This document shows positions 53,828 to 62,410 of a DNA stretch of 64,000 nt, piece by piece; position 1 is the first letter of the stretch; each line of letters opens with the position of its first letter. The stretch spans positions 43,742 through 107,741 of the forward strand of contig DATIDD010000070.1 of the NCBI GenBank assembly GCA_035456465.1, written 5' to 3'. Source of the stretch: DATHTC01 sp035456465 (GTDB lineage: Bacteria; Actinomycetota; Thermoleophilia; Gaiellales; Gaiellaceae). A program made the position numbers and the translations under genes. The notes under the pieces were generated by a model that had not been told where the DNA came from, ran no database searches, and saw only the letters and a program-made list of their open reading frames with translations.

Positions 53828-56100
53828 GCCGCGGCGCCGCCGAACCCGAGCGACCGTACCGAGAGGAAGCCCCGCGCGCGCTCGGCGTTCGTCAGCCGCT
53901 TCCGCAGCACCCGCTCCAGCGCGAGCAGCTCGCGGCGCGCGCGTCGCGCGGCCTCGCCGGCGCGATCGCGAGGCGCATAGCGCGCCGCCGCGACGGCGTC
54001 CGCGAACGCGCGCGCGTCGACGTGGAGCTCGCCCGAGAGGAGCGCCGCGAGCTCGTGCGCGGTCGCGCTCCGCGGCACGCGCACGCCCTGGTCGAGCAGG
54101 AACTCGACGAGCTCGGCGCGGCACGCCGCTGCGACCCGCCGCGGGTCGCGCGTGAGGTAGCGGATCCGACGGCGCCCGAGCTTCGCCGCCGCCACGACGC
54201 CGAACAGCGCCAGCGCGAGCAACGCGAGCAGCTTGAGCAGGCTCCCGCCGGTGCGCGCCGCCGCGCCCACCGTCCCGCCGAAGTCGCCCGGGACGTCGCG
54301 TCCGGCGGCCTCGACATCCGTCCCCTCGGCCGGGCCCCCGACGGCCTCGCCGCCGCGACGCAGGGACTGGCGCAGGATCTGGTCGATCGCGCTCTGCACC
54401 GCCGCGCTCGCCGATGCCGTCGAGTACGGGCTCCCCTGGACGCCGCGCGTCGGCGTCGGGTCGAACGGGAGCCACCCCCAGCCGTTGAACCAGACCTCGA
54501 CCCACGCGTGCGCGTCGTGGTCGCTGACCGTCCAACGCCGCTTCTCCGGCTCGAACTTCCCGCTCGTGAAGCCGACGGCGACGCGCGCCGGGATCCCGAG
54601 GTAGCGCAGCATGAGCGCCATCGCGCCCGCGTAGTGCTGGCAGTAGCCCGACTTCGTGCGCTCCACGAAGTCGACGAGCGGCGCGGCGCCGGAGCGCAGC
54701 CGCGGCGGCGACTCCTCGTAGGTGAACCCGCCGCGCGAGCGGAACCACGACTCGATCGCGACGACGGCGGCGTACTCGTTGTCGGCCGCGCCGGCGACCT
54801 CGAGCGCGCGCTCGTACAGCGGCAGGTAGCGGCGGACACGGGCGCCGAGTGTGCGGTTGGCCGCGAGCGTCCGCACCCGGGCGTCGCGGCCGGCGACCCC
54901 GAACGGCGGTACCTCGGCGCCCGGCACGACCTGCAGGTAGCTCGACTCGAGCGAGTTGCGGCGATCGCTCGTCGGCCGCACCGACGCAAGCGCCCTCGGG
55001 CTCGGCCGTGGCGCGTAGCTCCAAACGGTGTACGAGTCGCCCCGCTCGAGCCCTCCGTCGACGACCGCGACGTTGCCGAGTCGGTACTCGACGGTGCCGA
55101 TCCCGTTCGGGTCGAGCGCGACCGGCATGCTCGCGCCGACGAGGTGGTCGTCCCGGAGCGCCGAGACCTCGACCTTCGCCTCCACCCAGCGGGTCACGTC
55201 GCGGGCCTGCGCCGGCAGCATCGGGTCGCCGAGCAGCCTCGCCGGCCGGTCGCTGGCGCCGATCACGGCAGGCGCCTCGACCCACCGGTCGCGGCGGAAC
55301 TCGTCGAGGGTCGCCGCACGCCAGTAGAGCGCCCGTTCGGGGCCGGTGATCCTGAGCACGTCCGTCGGCGTGTCGGGGAACTTGATCCCGTCGTAGCTCG
55401 CGTCCCAGACGTAGTCGACGCCGACCGGGTCAGCCGGCTTGTCGTACGGGTCCCACCCCTTCCAGCCGAGGAACTCGCCCTTGGCGACGCCGGGCTGGGT
55501 CCCGGCCGCGACGGCCGCGAGGACGAGGGCCGCGCCCGCGATGACGACCGGTCGCACCGACCGCGCCGGCCGGCGTCCGCCCCAGGCGAGCATCGCGAGC
55601 ACGGCCGCGAGGATGAGCGCGCCGAGCCCGAGACGGTTGGCGTCGGAGACGAGCGTCGCGGGCCACGCCGCGCCCGTCACGAGGCCGAGCGAGGCCAGCA
55701 GCGGACGCCGCGCCGCGAGCGCGAGTGCCACGATCAGGCAGAAGGCGAACACGCCGACGAGCGCGGCCCCGTGCATCAGCGGCTCGTCGTCCGCGGCAAA
55801 CGGCAGCGAGACGTCGTAGAACAGGAGCGCGCCGTCCTTCAGGTCGGCGACCGCAGCGCCGGGGAAGTCGCGCGACAGCGGCAGATCGAACGCCCACGCG
55901 AGGGCGACGGGGACGCAGAGCGCGCTCGCCGCCGCCCGCGCCCATGCAGGTCGGGGGAGCGCCGGGAGCAGCGCCAGGCACGCCATCCCGGCGCCGATCG
56001 ACCACCGCCGGTCGCCGGACTCGAGGCCGAGCCACGCGACGACCAGCAGCCACGCGGGCAGCACGTAGAGCAGCGCCGTCCTCGCGCGGTCGCTAGCCAA
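53824..56100 (-). CDS. membrane transglutaminase-like protein (TgpA type)
   Basis: The 758-residue protein has about six N-terminal membrane helices (to about residue 205), then an extracellular region. The transglutaminase-like triad is Cys 487 in SGYCQHY, His 531 in DHDAHAW and Asp 547 in FDPTP. Another helix (about 610-630) and a cytoplasmic DUF4129-like tail follow. It is the standard partner of DUF58 and MoxR. TTG start with AAGGAG 9 bases upstream, overlapping the DUF58 stop. Confidence 0.93.
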   Translation of the reverse strand: MASDRARTALLYVLPAWLLVVAWLGLESGDRRWSIGAGMACLALLPALPRPAWARAAASALCVPVALAWAFDLPLSRDFPGAAVADLKDGALLFYDVSLPFAADDEPLMHGAALVGVFAFCLIVALALAARRPLLASLGLVTGAAWPATLVSDANRLGLGALILAAVLAMLAWGGRRPARSVRPVVIAGAALVLAAVAAGTQPGVAKGEFLGWKGWDPYDKPADPVGVDYVWDASYDGIKFPDTPTDVLRITGPERALYWRAATLDEFRRDRWVEAPAVIGASDRPARLLGDPMLPAQARDVTRWVEAKVEVSALRDDHLVGASMPVALDPNGIGTVEYRLGNVAVVDGGLERGDSYTVWSYAPRPSPRALASVRPTSDRRNSLESSYLQVVPGAEVPPFGVAGRDARVRTLAANRTLGARVRRYLPLYERALEVAGAADNEYAAVVAIESWFRSRGGFTYEESPPRLRSGAAPLVDFVERTKSGYCQHYAGAMALMLRYLGIPARVAVGFTSGKFEPEKRRWTVSDHDAHAWVEVWFNGWGWLPFDPTPTRGVQGSPYSTASASAAVQSAIDQILRQSLRRGGEAVGGPAEGTDVEAAGRDVPGDFGGTVGAAARTGGSLLKLLALLALALFGVVAAAKLGRRRIRYLTRDPRRVAAACRAELVEFLLDQGVRVPRSATAHELAALLSGELHVDARAFADAVAAARYAPRDRAGEAARRARRELLALERVLRKRLTNAERARGFLSVRSLGFGGAAA

Positions 56101-57304
56101 CGGCGACCGCTCCTTCGGGCGCCGACAGCCGGGCCGCGAGATCGTCCCCCCGCCGCAGCACGGTGACGGGGATTCCGAGCGACTGCAGGCGCAGGAGCCC
56201 CGGCTCCGGCGGCCCGTGCTTGCCCACGAACGACGGCGCGTCGACGTAGACGACGGCGACGCCTCGCCGCGACGCGGCGCGCTGGACGACGCGCTCCACG
56301 AGATCGGCCGACAGCCGCGCGGTCACGAGCGCGAGGTCCTGCGCGCGCCCGGCGGCGCTGCCCTCGCCGAGGAACGCCGCCGCGGGCATGAGGCCGTTCG
56401 GCTCCGCGGCCGCGAGCAGCTCCATCGCCCCGCGCCAGTCGCCCTCCTCGCCACGGAGGCTCAGGCTCTCGCGCCCGGCGGAGTTGACGACGAGCGCGAC
56501 GCGCCGGCCGCGGCGCGCGTGCGCGCGGAGGATCGAGCCGGCGGCGCGGACCTGCATGTCGAAGCTCGAGTCCGGCGGCCTGCCGGCCACGGTGCCGGCC
56601 GCGGCGTCGAGGAGCACCGACACCTCGTCGCGCGGCTCGTCCTCGAGCTCCTTGACCATCAGCTGCCCGCGCCGTGCAGTCGAGCGCCAGTGCACCTTCC
56701 GGAGCGACTCGCCCTGCTCGTACTCGCGGACGGAGTGGAGGTCGAAGCCGGTCGGCCGGCGCAGCAGCAGCCGCCGCCCACCCAGCTCCTGCGCGCCGGC
56801 CTCGCTGAACAGGCGGTCGACGTCGACCAGCCGCGGGTAGACGAGGAGCGCGCCGCCGGTCGACAGGTCGACCTCCGAGCGCTCGAGCGCGAACGGGTCC
56901 TCGAGCACAGCAGTCGTGCGGACGAACGGATAGCGGCCACGGGGCAGCCGCAGCAGCACGTAGCGCCCCGTGAGCGTCCCGTGCCGCTGCCTCCGCAGCG
57001 TCACCTCGATCTCGCCGACGCGGCGGAGCTCGTCGACGACCACGAGCGACGCGGGCCGCACGCTGGCGTCCGTCTCCAGCTCGAGCGCGACGGACACGTC
57101 GTCGCCCTCGACGTGCTCGACCCCCGCCGAGACGCGGTGCAGCTCCATCGGGCGGTCGAGCAGCCGCACCCAGCCCCACGCGAGCGCAACCGCGAGCAGC
57201 AGCCCGACCGACACGGGGTAGAGCGGCTGCGACCCGAAGGCCCAGCCGGCGAGGTAGAGGCCGAGGCCGAGGAGGACGGCGAGGCGCCCGCGGTTCGTCA
57301 GCAC
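56093..57304 (-). CDS. DUF58 domain protein
   Basis: The 403-residue protein has two N-terminal membrane helices (about 8-48) and a DUF58 domain near residues 200-260, with YEQGESLRKVHWRSTARRGQLMVKE and a von Willebrand A-like fold. It links to the MoxR ATPase and the transglutaminase as a three-gene cassette. Function in stress or cell envelope maturation is proposed in other bacteria. GTG start. Confidence 0.92.
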   Translation of the reverse strand: MLTNRGRLAVLLGLGLYLAGWAFGSQPLYPVSVGLLLAVALAWGWVRLLDRPMELHRVSAGVEHVEGDDVSVALELETDASVRPASLVVVDELRRVGEIEVTLRRQRHGTLTGRYVLLRLPRGRYPFVRTTAVLEDPFALERSEVDLSTGGALLVYPRLVDVDRLFSEAGAQELGGRRLLLRRPTGFDLHSVREYEQGESLRKVHWRSTARRGQLMVKELEDEPRDEVSVLLDAAAGTVAGRPPDSSFDMQVRAAGSILRAHARRGRRVALVVNSAGRESLSLRGEEGDWRGAMELLAAAEPNGLMPAAAFLGEGSAAGRAQDLALVTARLSADLVERVVQRAASRRGVAVVYVDAPSFVGKHGPPEPGLLRLQSLGIPVTVLRRGDDLAARLSAPEGAVAVG

Positions 57305-57316
57305 CCCGCGGCGCCC

Positions 57317-58285
57317 CTAGACCGGCACCGGCGTCCGCTCGACCGCGTCGCGGACGAGCTCGCCGCTGCTCAGGCCGGCGGACCGCGCCTCGGGCGCGAG
57401 CACCAGCCGGTGCGAGAGGACGTGCTCCGCGACCGCCTTCACGTCGTCGGGCAGCAGGTAGTCGCGGTCCTCGGCGAGCGCGAGCGACTTCGCCACGCGG
57501 AGCAGGGCGATTCCCGAGCGGGGGCTCGCGCCGACGTACAGCCGCGAGTCCGCGCGGGTGTGCCGGAGCAGGGCCACGACGTAGCGGTTGAGCTCCTCCT
57601 CGACGTAGATCGCCTTGGCCGCCTCGATCGCGGCGAGGACGTCCGCTCCGCTCGCGACCGCCTGCAGCGAGTCGAGCGGCGGGTCGCTCGTCTGCTCGGC
57701 GAGCATCCGCGCCTCCTCGTGGAGCGGCGGATAGCCCACGTCGAGGCGCATCGTGAAGCGGTCGAGCTGCGCCTCGGGCAACGGGTAGGTGCCCTCGTAC
57801 TCGATCGGGTTCTGCGTCGCGATCACCATGAACGGCAGCTCGAGGTCGTAGCTTCGGCCGTCGACTGTCGCCTGGTTCTCCTGCATGCACTCGAGCAGCG
57901 CCGACTGGGTCTTCGGCGACGCGCGGTTGATCTCGTCGACGAGCAGGACGTTGGCGAAGATCGGCCCGGGCCGGAACTCGAACTCGTTCGAGCGCTGGCT
58001 GAAGACGTTCACGCCGGTCACGTCCGACGGGAGCAGGTCCGGGGTGAACTGGAGCCTCGAGAAGGAGAGCCCGACCGACCGCGCGAGCGCCTTCGCGAGC
58101 GTCGTCTTCCCGACCCCGGGGAGGTCCTCGATGATCAGGTGCCCCTCGCTGACGAGGCAGAGGGTGCAGAGGCGCAGCGTCGCGCGCGGCGCGTGCACGA
58201 CGCGGGCGAGGTTGTCGGTGATCCGCTCGACGGTCTGCCCGGCTCCGGGCGCGACGGCCGTCTGGCTGGACGTGGCTCTATCCAT
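57317..58285 (-). CDS. MoxR family AAA+ ATPase
   Basis: The 322-residue ATPase has Walker A GVGKTTLAK near residue 57, Walker B LLVDEINRA near 117, and the lid domain with PRSGIALLRVAKS. It acts as a chaperone for the DUF58/transglutaminase partners encoded downstream. The ATG overlaps the coaBC stop. Confidence 0.95.
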   Translation of the reverse strand: MDRATSSQTAVAPGAGQTVERITDNLARVVHAPRATLRLCTLCLVSEGHLIIEDLPGVGKTTLAKALARSVGLSFSRLQFTPDLLPSDVTGVNVFSQRSNEFEFRPGPIFANVLLVDEINRASPKTQSALLECMQENQATVDGRSYDLELPFMVIATQNPIEYEGTYPLPEAQLDRFTMRLDVGYPPLHEEARMLAEQTSDPPLDSLQAVASGADVLAAIEAAKAIYVEEELNRYVVALLRHTRADSRLYVGASPRSGIALLRVAKSLALAEDRDYLLPDDVKAVAEHVLSHRLVLAPEARSAGLSSGELVRDAVERTPVPV

Positions 58286-59438
58286 GTTCCTCCTCGAGCA
58301 GGCGGACGACCTCGTCGAGGACCTCCGCCGCGATGCGCTCCTTCGGCGCCTTGCCGACGCGCCGCTCGCCGTGCGGGCCGACGAGCGTCACCTCGTTGTC
58401 GGGTGCCTCGAAGCCGATGTCCGTGCGGGATACGTCGTTGAAGACGAACAGGTTCGCGTTCTTGTTGCGGAGCTTCGCCCGCGCGCGCTCGAGCCCGCGC
58501 TCGCCGACGTCGGCGGCGAAGCCCACCAGCACCCGGCCGTTGGCCGGCGTCGCGCCGAGCTCGCCCAGGACGTCGGTCGTCGGCCGGAGCTCGACGGCCC
58601 ACACGCCGCCGTCCTTCGGCCGCTTCCCCTCCACCGCCTCGGGCGCGTAGTCGGCGACCGCGGCGGCCATGATCACGACGTCGGCGTCGGCGCGCGCGAG
58701 CGCCTCCCGCTCGAGCTCCGCGACCGTCGGCGTCTGCACCACCTCGACGCCGTGCGGCGGCGCGACCGCGAGGTTGGCGGCGAGCAGGGTCACGTCGGCG
58801 CCGCGCCGGCGCGCCTCCTCGGCGAGCGCGACGCCCATGCGTCCCGACGAGCGGTTGCCGACGAAGCGGACGGCGTCGAGCGGCTCGCGCGTTCCGCCGG
58901 CCGAGACCACGACGCGGCGGCCGCGCAGCTCGCCCCCTCGCTGCAGGATCGCCTGCGCCCGCGCCGCGATCTCCTCCGGCTCGGCCATCCGCCCCACGCC
59001 CCACTCGCCCTCGCCCGTGTCGCCCTCGTGGGGGCCGACGAGCTCGACGCCTCGCGACCGGAGCGTCCCGGCGTTCGCCTGCGTGGCGGGGTGCGACCAC
59101 ATGCGGGGATTCATCGCCGGCGCGACGAGGATCGGGCCGCGGTGCGCGAGCGCCGCCTCGGTGAGCACCGAGTCGGCGAGCCCGTGCGCGAGCTTCGCGA
59201 GCGTGTTCGCGGTGCACGGCGCGACGAGGAGCAGGTCGGCGCGCTCGAGGTGCGGGTACGGATCCGCGTCGAGCGGCTTCCGCGCGAGCGCGGCGAACGT
59301 CTCGCGGGTGACGAACCGCTCGGCGCCCGGCGTGAGGAGCGGCACGACGTCGTGGCCCGCCTTCACGAGCAGCCGGAGGAGCTCGCACGCCTTGTACGCG
59401 GCGATTCCCCCCGTGACGCCGAGGAGCACCCGGGCCAT
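58278..59438 (-). CDS. coaBC: bifunctional phosphopantothenoylcysteine decarboxylase / synthetase
   Basis: The 386-residue protein has the CoaC flavodomain (LLGVTGGIAAYK at the start, APAMNPRMW near 106) and the CoaB domain (SAGGTREPLDAVRFVGNRSSG near 178). The substrate clamp is GEWGVGRMAEP without a Cys, where Escherichia coli has an essential one; I believe several actinobacterial enzymes share this. It makes 4'-phosphopantetheine for CoA. ATG at 59438 chosen for GGGGG just upstream; one at 59447 is possible. Confidence 0.93.
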   Translation of the reverse strand: MARVLLGVTGGIAAYKACELLRLLVKAGHDVVPLLTPGAERFVTRETFAALARKPLDADPYPHLERADLLLVAPCTANTLAKLAHGLADSVLTEAALAHRGPILVAPAMNPRMWSHPATQANAGTLRSRGVELVGPHEGDTGEGEWGVGRMAEPEEIAARAQAILQRGGELRGRRVVVSAGGTREPLDAVRFVGNRSSGRMGVALAEEARRRGADVTLLAANLAVAPPHGVEVVQTPTVAELEREALARADADVVIMAAAVADYAPEAVEGKRPKDGGVWAVELRPTTDVLGELGATPANGRVLVGFAADVGERGLERARAKLRNKNANLFVFNDVSRTDIGFEAPDNEVTLVGPHGERRVGKAPKERIAAEVLDEVVRLLEEEHG

Positions 59439-59528
59439 CGCCCCCATTGTGCCCGCTCGGCGCGGGTTCACCACGCTGCGCGCCGGGCAGTGCCCGCGCA
59501 GGCGGGAGCCGAACGGCGTCCGGTGGCG

Positions 59529-59768
59529 CTACCGGTTGTAGGCGTACTTGATCTTGCCCTGGGCAATCTCTTCCAGGGACATGGTCAAGTAGTTCTTCGA
59601 GCGCGACTCGATCAGCGGCGGCGGGGCCTCTTCGAAGCCCATGCCCTCGCCGAGCTGGTGGTGGTAGTTGTTGATCTGCCGGGCGCGCTTGGCCGCGACG
59701 ATCACGAGCGCGTAGCGCGAGTCGACGCGGTCGTCGCCCAGGAGGCTGTCGATGCGGGGATAGATCAC
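59529..59768 (-). CDS. rpoZ: RNA polymerase omega subunit
   Basis: The 79-residue protein has YPRIDSLLGDDRVDSRYALVIVAAKRARQIN, the RpoZ core, and ends with EEIAQGKIKYAYN. It stabilises the beta' subunit. GTG start overlapping the gmk stop; the gmk-rpoZ-coaBC order is conserved. Confidence 0.93.
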   Translation of the reverse strand: MIYPRIDSLLGDDRVDSRYALVIVAAKRARQINNYHHQLGEGMGFEEAPPPLIESRSKNYLTMSLEEIAQGKIKYAYNR

Positions 59769-60364
59769 GGTCGCGTGATGGTAGCCGTCGCGGCGAGCTC
59801 GCCGTCGACGATCCGCTCGAGCTCCGCCGCGGCGCGGTCGAGCCGGTCGTTGACGACGACGTAGTCGAACTCGCCCGCGAAGCGCCTCTGCTCCCGCGCG
59901 ATGCGGAGCCGGTCCTCGATCTGGCCCGAGCTCTCGGTGGCCCGCGCACGGAGTCGGCGCTCGAGCTCGTCGAGCGGCGCGTCCACGAACACGGTCACCG
60001 CGCCGGGCACCTCGTCCCGCACGTGGAGCGCGCCCTCGATCTCGAGGTCGAGCAGCGGCGCGCGGCCCTGGCGGTGGATGCGGACGATCTCGGAGCGGAG
60101 CGTCCCGTACCGGTTGCCGACGTAGGCCACCCACTCCAGCAGGCCCTCCTCGGCGACGAGCCGGTCGAACTCCTCGTTGGACTTGAACCAGTAGTGGACG
60201 CCGTCGACCTCGTTCGGCCGGCGCTCCCGCGTCGTCGCGGACACCGCGAGCTCGAGCCTCCCCGGCATCCGCCGGAGCAGCTCCTGCTCGAGCGTCCCCT
60301 TGCCGGCCCCGCTCGGGCCGGTGATGACGAAGACCTTCAGCGGCCTACCGGTTGAAGAGCCCAA
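59765..60364 (-). CDS. gmk: guanylate kinase
   Basis: The 199-residue protein has the P-loop GPSGAGKGT near residue 16 and the GMP-binding SATTRERRPNEVDGVHYWF block. It phosphorylates GMP to GDP. The TTG at 60364 within the end of mihF is the only nearby start codon. Confidence 0.95.
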   Translation of the reverse strand: MGSSTGRPLKVFVITGPSGAGKGTLEQELLRRMPGRLELAVSATTRERRPNEVDGVHYWFKSNEEFDRLVAEEGLLEWVAYVGNRYGTLRSEIVRIHRQGRAPLLDLEIEGALHVRDEVPGAVTVFVDAPLDELERRLRARATESSGQIEDRLRIAREQRRFAGEFDYVVVNDRLDRAAAELERIVDGELAATATITRP

Positions 60365-60674
60365 TCAGCTCGCCGCGCTGGCGCTCGGAGAGGCCGCCCA
60401 CCGTCTTCGACTGGCTGATCCGGCACTGGTTCAGGAGCTTCGCCGCCTTGACGCGGCCGAACTTCGGCACCGCCATGAGGATGTCGAACACCTTGGCGGT
60501 CTCGACGTACATCGGCGGATTCCGGAGCACGTCCTCGATCCCGACGCGGCCGTCCTTGAGGTCCTTCTTCAGCTTCGCGCGGCGGACCCGGATGTCGTTC
60601 GCGCGCTTGAGCGCCTCCATCCGCTGGTCGAGCGAGCGCTGCGGCGCCTGCGCGTGGGTCTTGGCCGTAACCAC
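60345..60674 (-). CDS. mihF: actinobacterial integration host factor MihF
   Basis: The 109-residue basic protein has a helical N-terminus and a helix-two-turn-helix segment (MAVPKFGRVKAAKLLNQCRIS near 67), as in mIHF of mycobacteria and sIHF of Streptomyces. It is an abundant nucleoid-associated protein. Its GTG start is preceded by a strong promoter overlapping the pyrD stop and has no Shine-Dalgarno sequence, so the message is predicted to be leaderless. Upstream of gmk in the normal order. Confidence 0.94.
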   Translation of the reverse strand: MVTAKTHAQAPQRSLDQRMEALKRANDIRVRRAKLKKDLKDGRVGIEDVLRNPPMYVETAKVFDILMAVPKFGRVKAAKLLNQCRISQSKTVGGLSERQRGELIGLFNR

Positions 60675-60683
60675 GAGTGCGGG

Positions 60684-60711
60684 AGTCTAACAGCATGCGA
60701 TACTCCGTCAA
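60684..60711 (-). promoter_or_regulatory. mihF promoter (TTGACG, 16 bases, TAGACT)
   Basis: The best sigma-70-type promoter in the window. The -35 TTGACG contains the TGA stop codon of pyrD, and the -10 TAGACT ends 9 bases before the mihF GTG. Transcription would start about 3 bases before the GTG, giving a leaderless message. Confidence 0.7.
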
Positions 60712-61625
60712 TCCGAACCATTTTGGCCGATTAGCAGGGGTTTTTCCACACCTTCCACACCCGTGTGGAAGGTGCTTCGAACCGCGTGGTGTGCGAGGCC
60801 CGCAGCCTCCTCCGCCTGCCGCAGCCCGCGCGCCTGCAGCTCCGTCGCGAGCTCCTCGCGGATTCGCCGCGGTGCGCCGGGGTCGGCGAAGAGCACCGTC
60901 CCGACCGCCACGTGCGTCGCCCCCGCGGCGAGCAGCTCGAGCGCGTCGCGGCCGGTCTGCACGCCGCCCATGCCCACGATCGGGAGCCTCGTCGCGCGGA
61001 AGCACGTGAACACGGCTGCGAGCGCGATCGGCTTGAGCGCGGGGCCGGAGAGGCCGCCGGTGCCGGTCCCGAGGCGCGGCCGGAGCGTCCGCTCGTCGAG
61101 CGCGAGGCCGCGTATCGTGTTCACGAGGGCGAGCCCGTCCGCCCCGGCGTCGGCGACGGCGCGCGCCACCTCGCCGAGGTCCCACGTCGCGGGCGAGAGC
61201 TTCGCCCAGAGCGGCAGCGAGGTCGCCGAGCGGCAGGCGGCGACGATCTCCGCGGCCGTCTCGGGCGCGTCGTCGACGTTCGGGCAGGACAGGTTCAGCT
61301 CGACGGCGGCGACGTCGTCGCGCGCGTCGAGGCGGTGGCACGTCTCGGCGTAGTCGTCCGCACAGAACCCGCCGACCGAGATCCAGATCGGGACGCCCTC
61401 CAGCTCGGCGACCAGCTGAGGCAGCGTCTCGCGGAGGAAGCGGTCGCGACCCGGGTTCGCGAGCCCGATCGAGTTGAGCAGGCCGACGTCCGTCTCGGCG
61501 ATCCGCACCGGTGGATTGCCCCCGCGCGGCAGCGGCGTGACCGTCTTCGTCACGAACGCGTCGAGGCTGCGCGCGACCTCCGGCGCCGTGATCGCATCGA
61601 GGCAGCCGGACGCGTTGAGGATCAC
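60708..61625 (-). CDS. pyrD: dihydroorotate dehydrogenase, class 1B catalytic subunit
   Basis: The 305-residue TIM-barrel enzyme has the flavin/substrate motifs VTKTVTPLPRGGNPP near 26, NLSCPN with the active Cys near 125, LSPATWD and GVQTGRDALELLAAGA. It uses FMN and partners with PyrK to pass electrons to NAD. The C-terminal tail after STFHTG is less GC-rich and overlaps a 12-bp inverted repeat, and its stop is inside the mihF promoter. GTG start overlapping the pyrK stop. Confidence 0.94.
   Translation of the reverse strand: MILNASGCLDAITAPEVARSLDAFVTKTVTPLPRGGNPPVRIAETDVGLLNSIGLANPGRDRFLRETLPQLVAELEGVPIWISVGGFCADDYAETCHRLDARDDVAAVELNLSCPNVDDAPETAAEIVAACRSATSLPLWAKLSPATWDLGEVARAVADAGADGLALVNTIRGLALDERTLRPRLGTGTGGLSGPALKPIALAAVFTCFRATRLPIVGMGGVQTGRDALELLAAGATHVAVGTVLFADPGAPRRIREELATELQARGLRQAEEAAGLAHHAVRSTFHTGVEGVEKPLLIGQNGSD
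60749..60774. terminator. perfect 12-bp inverted repeat inside the end of pyrD
   Basis: CACCTTCCACAC is followed by 2 bases and its exact reverse complement. It could be the terminator of the carB-pyrK-pyrD unit placed within the last codons, or an operator upstream of the mihF promoter. It is in frame, encoding part of FHTGVEG. Confidence 0.45.
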
Positions 61626-62410
61626 GCGGTCGTCCCCTCGAAGGCACCCGAGACGGTCGCCGGCGGAGCCGGGCTCCGCCCGGCGGGAGCCGCAGAACCC
61701 TCGGCGTCTTCCGCACCGCGAACGCGGGGGCTCGTGGGGGAACCATGGGTTCCCCCACGCACAACGGGGCCCTCGACGCAGAGTCGCTTCCACTCGCCGT
61801 CGACCTCGACGGCGCAGCCGTAGCACGCGCCGTAGCCGCACGCCATCGGCGCCTCCCACGCGAGCTGGCTGCCGGGGCAGCGGGCGCGCACCGCCTCGAG
61901 CATCGGCTCGGGGCCGCACGCGAGCACGTCGTGCCCGTCGGGCAGCACGTCGGTGACGAGCGTCGGGTCGACGACGACCTCGGCGTTCGGGACGAGCGCG
62001 GCCGCCTCCGCGTGCCGCGCGCTCCGGAACCCGAGCACGGCCGGCGGCCCGCCGAGCGCCGCGGACAGGTACGGGAGCGGCGCGACCCCGATCCCGCCCG
62101 CGACGAGCAGCGGCCGCGGCACGTCCAGGCGGAAGCCGTGCCCGAGCGGTCCCAGCACGTGAAGCTCGTCGCCCGGCGCGGCGGCCGCGATCGCGCGCGT
62201 GCCGGGGCCGACGGCGTCGACGAGGAACGCCAGCTCGCCCGCCGGCGCCAGGCACAGGGAGAACGGCCGCGGCAGCAGCCGCCCCGGCGCCTCGACCATG
62301 AAGAACTGCCCCGGGACGCCGGGATCGAGACCGCCGCGGTCGAGCCGAACGAGCCGATATGGCCCGACCGCCTCGGTGCCGACGACCCTACGCCGCTCGC
62401 GTCTCGGCAT
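61622..62410 (-). CDS. pyrK: dihydroorotate dehydrogenase electron-transfer subunit
   Basis: The 262-residue ferredoxin-reductase-type protein has an FAD domain (GRLLPRPFSLC near 43), an NAD domain (LLVAGGIGVAPLPYL near 101) and the 2Fe-2S cysteines 191, 196, 199 and 211 in CGYGACYGCAV and LC. It carries electrons from PyrD to NAD. The last 45 residues (218 onward) are encoded by two inverted repeats and are unlike PyrK, so the normal end is probably near residue 218. ATG start overlapping the carB stop by 23 bases. Confidence 0.92.
   Translation of the reverse strand: MPRRERRRVVGTEAVGPYRLVRLDRGGLDPGVPGQFFMVEAPGRLLPRPFSLCLAPAGELAFLVDAVGPGTRAIAAAAPGDELHVLGPLGHGFRLDVPRPLLVAGGIGVAPLPYLSAALGGPPAVLGFRSARHAEAAALVPNAEVVVDPTLVTDVLPDGHDVLACGPEPMLEAVRARCPGSQLAWEAPMACGYGACYGCAVEVDGEWKRLCVEGPVVRGGTHGSPTSPRVRGAEDAEGSAAPAGRSPAPPATVSGAFEGTTA
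61658..61687. repeat. REP-like inverted repeat within pyrK
   Basis: An imperfect GC-rich hairpin (CGCCGGCGGAG / CTCCGCCCGGCG, one bulge) whose core matches the repeat at 9781-9821. It encodes part of the extra C-terminus of PyrK. Confidence 0.5.
61734..61758. repeat. 11-bp inverted repeat within pyrK, paired with the REP-like element
   Basis: GTGGGGGAACC and its exact reverse complement around ATG. Together with 61658-61687 it makes a 100-base segment that looks like an insertion of a two-hairpin mobile repeat in the end of pyrK. Confidence 0.5.
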
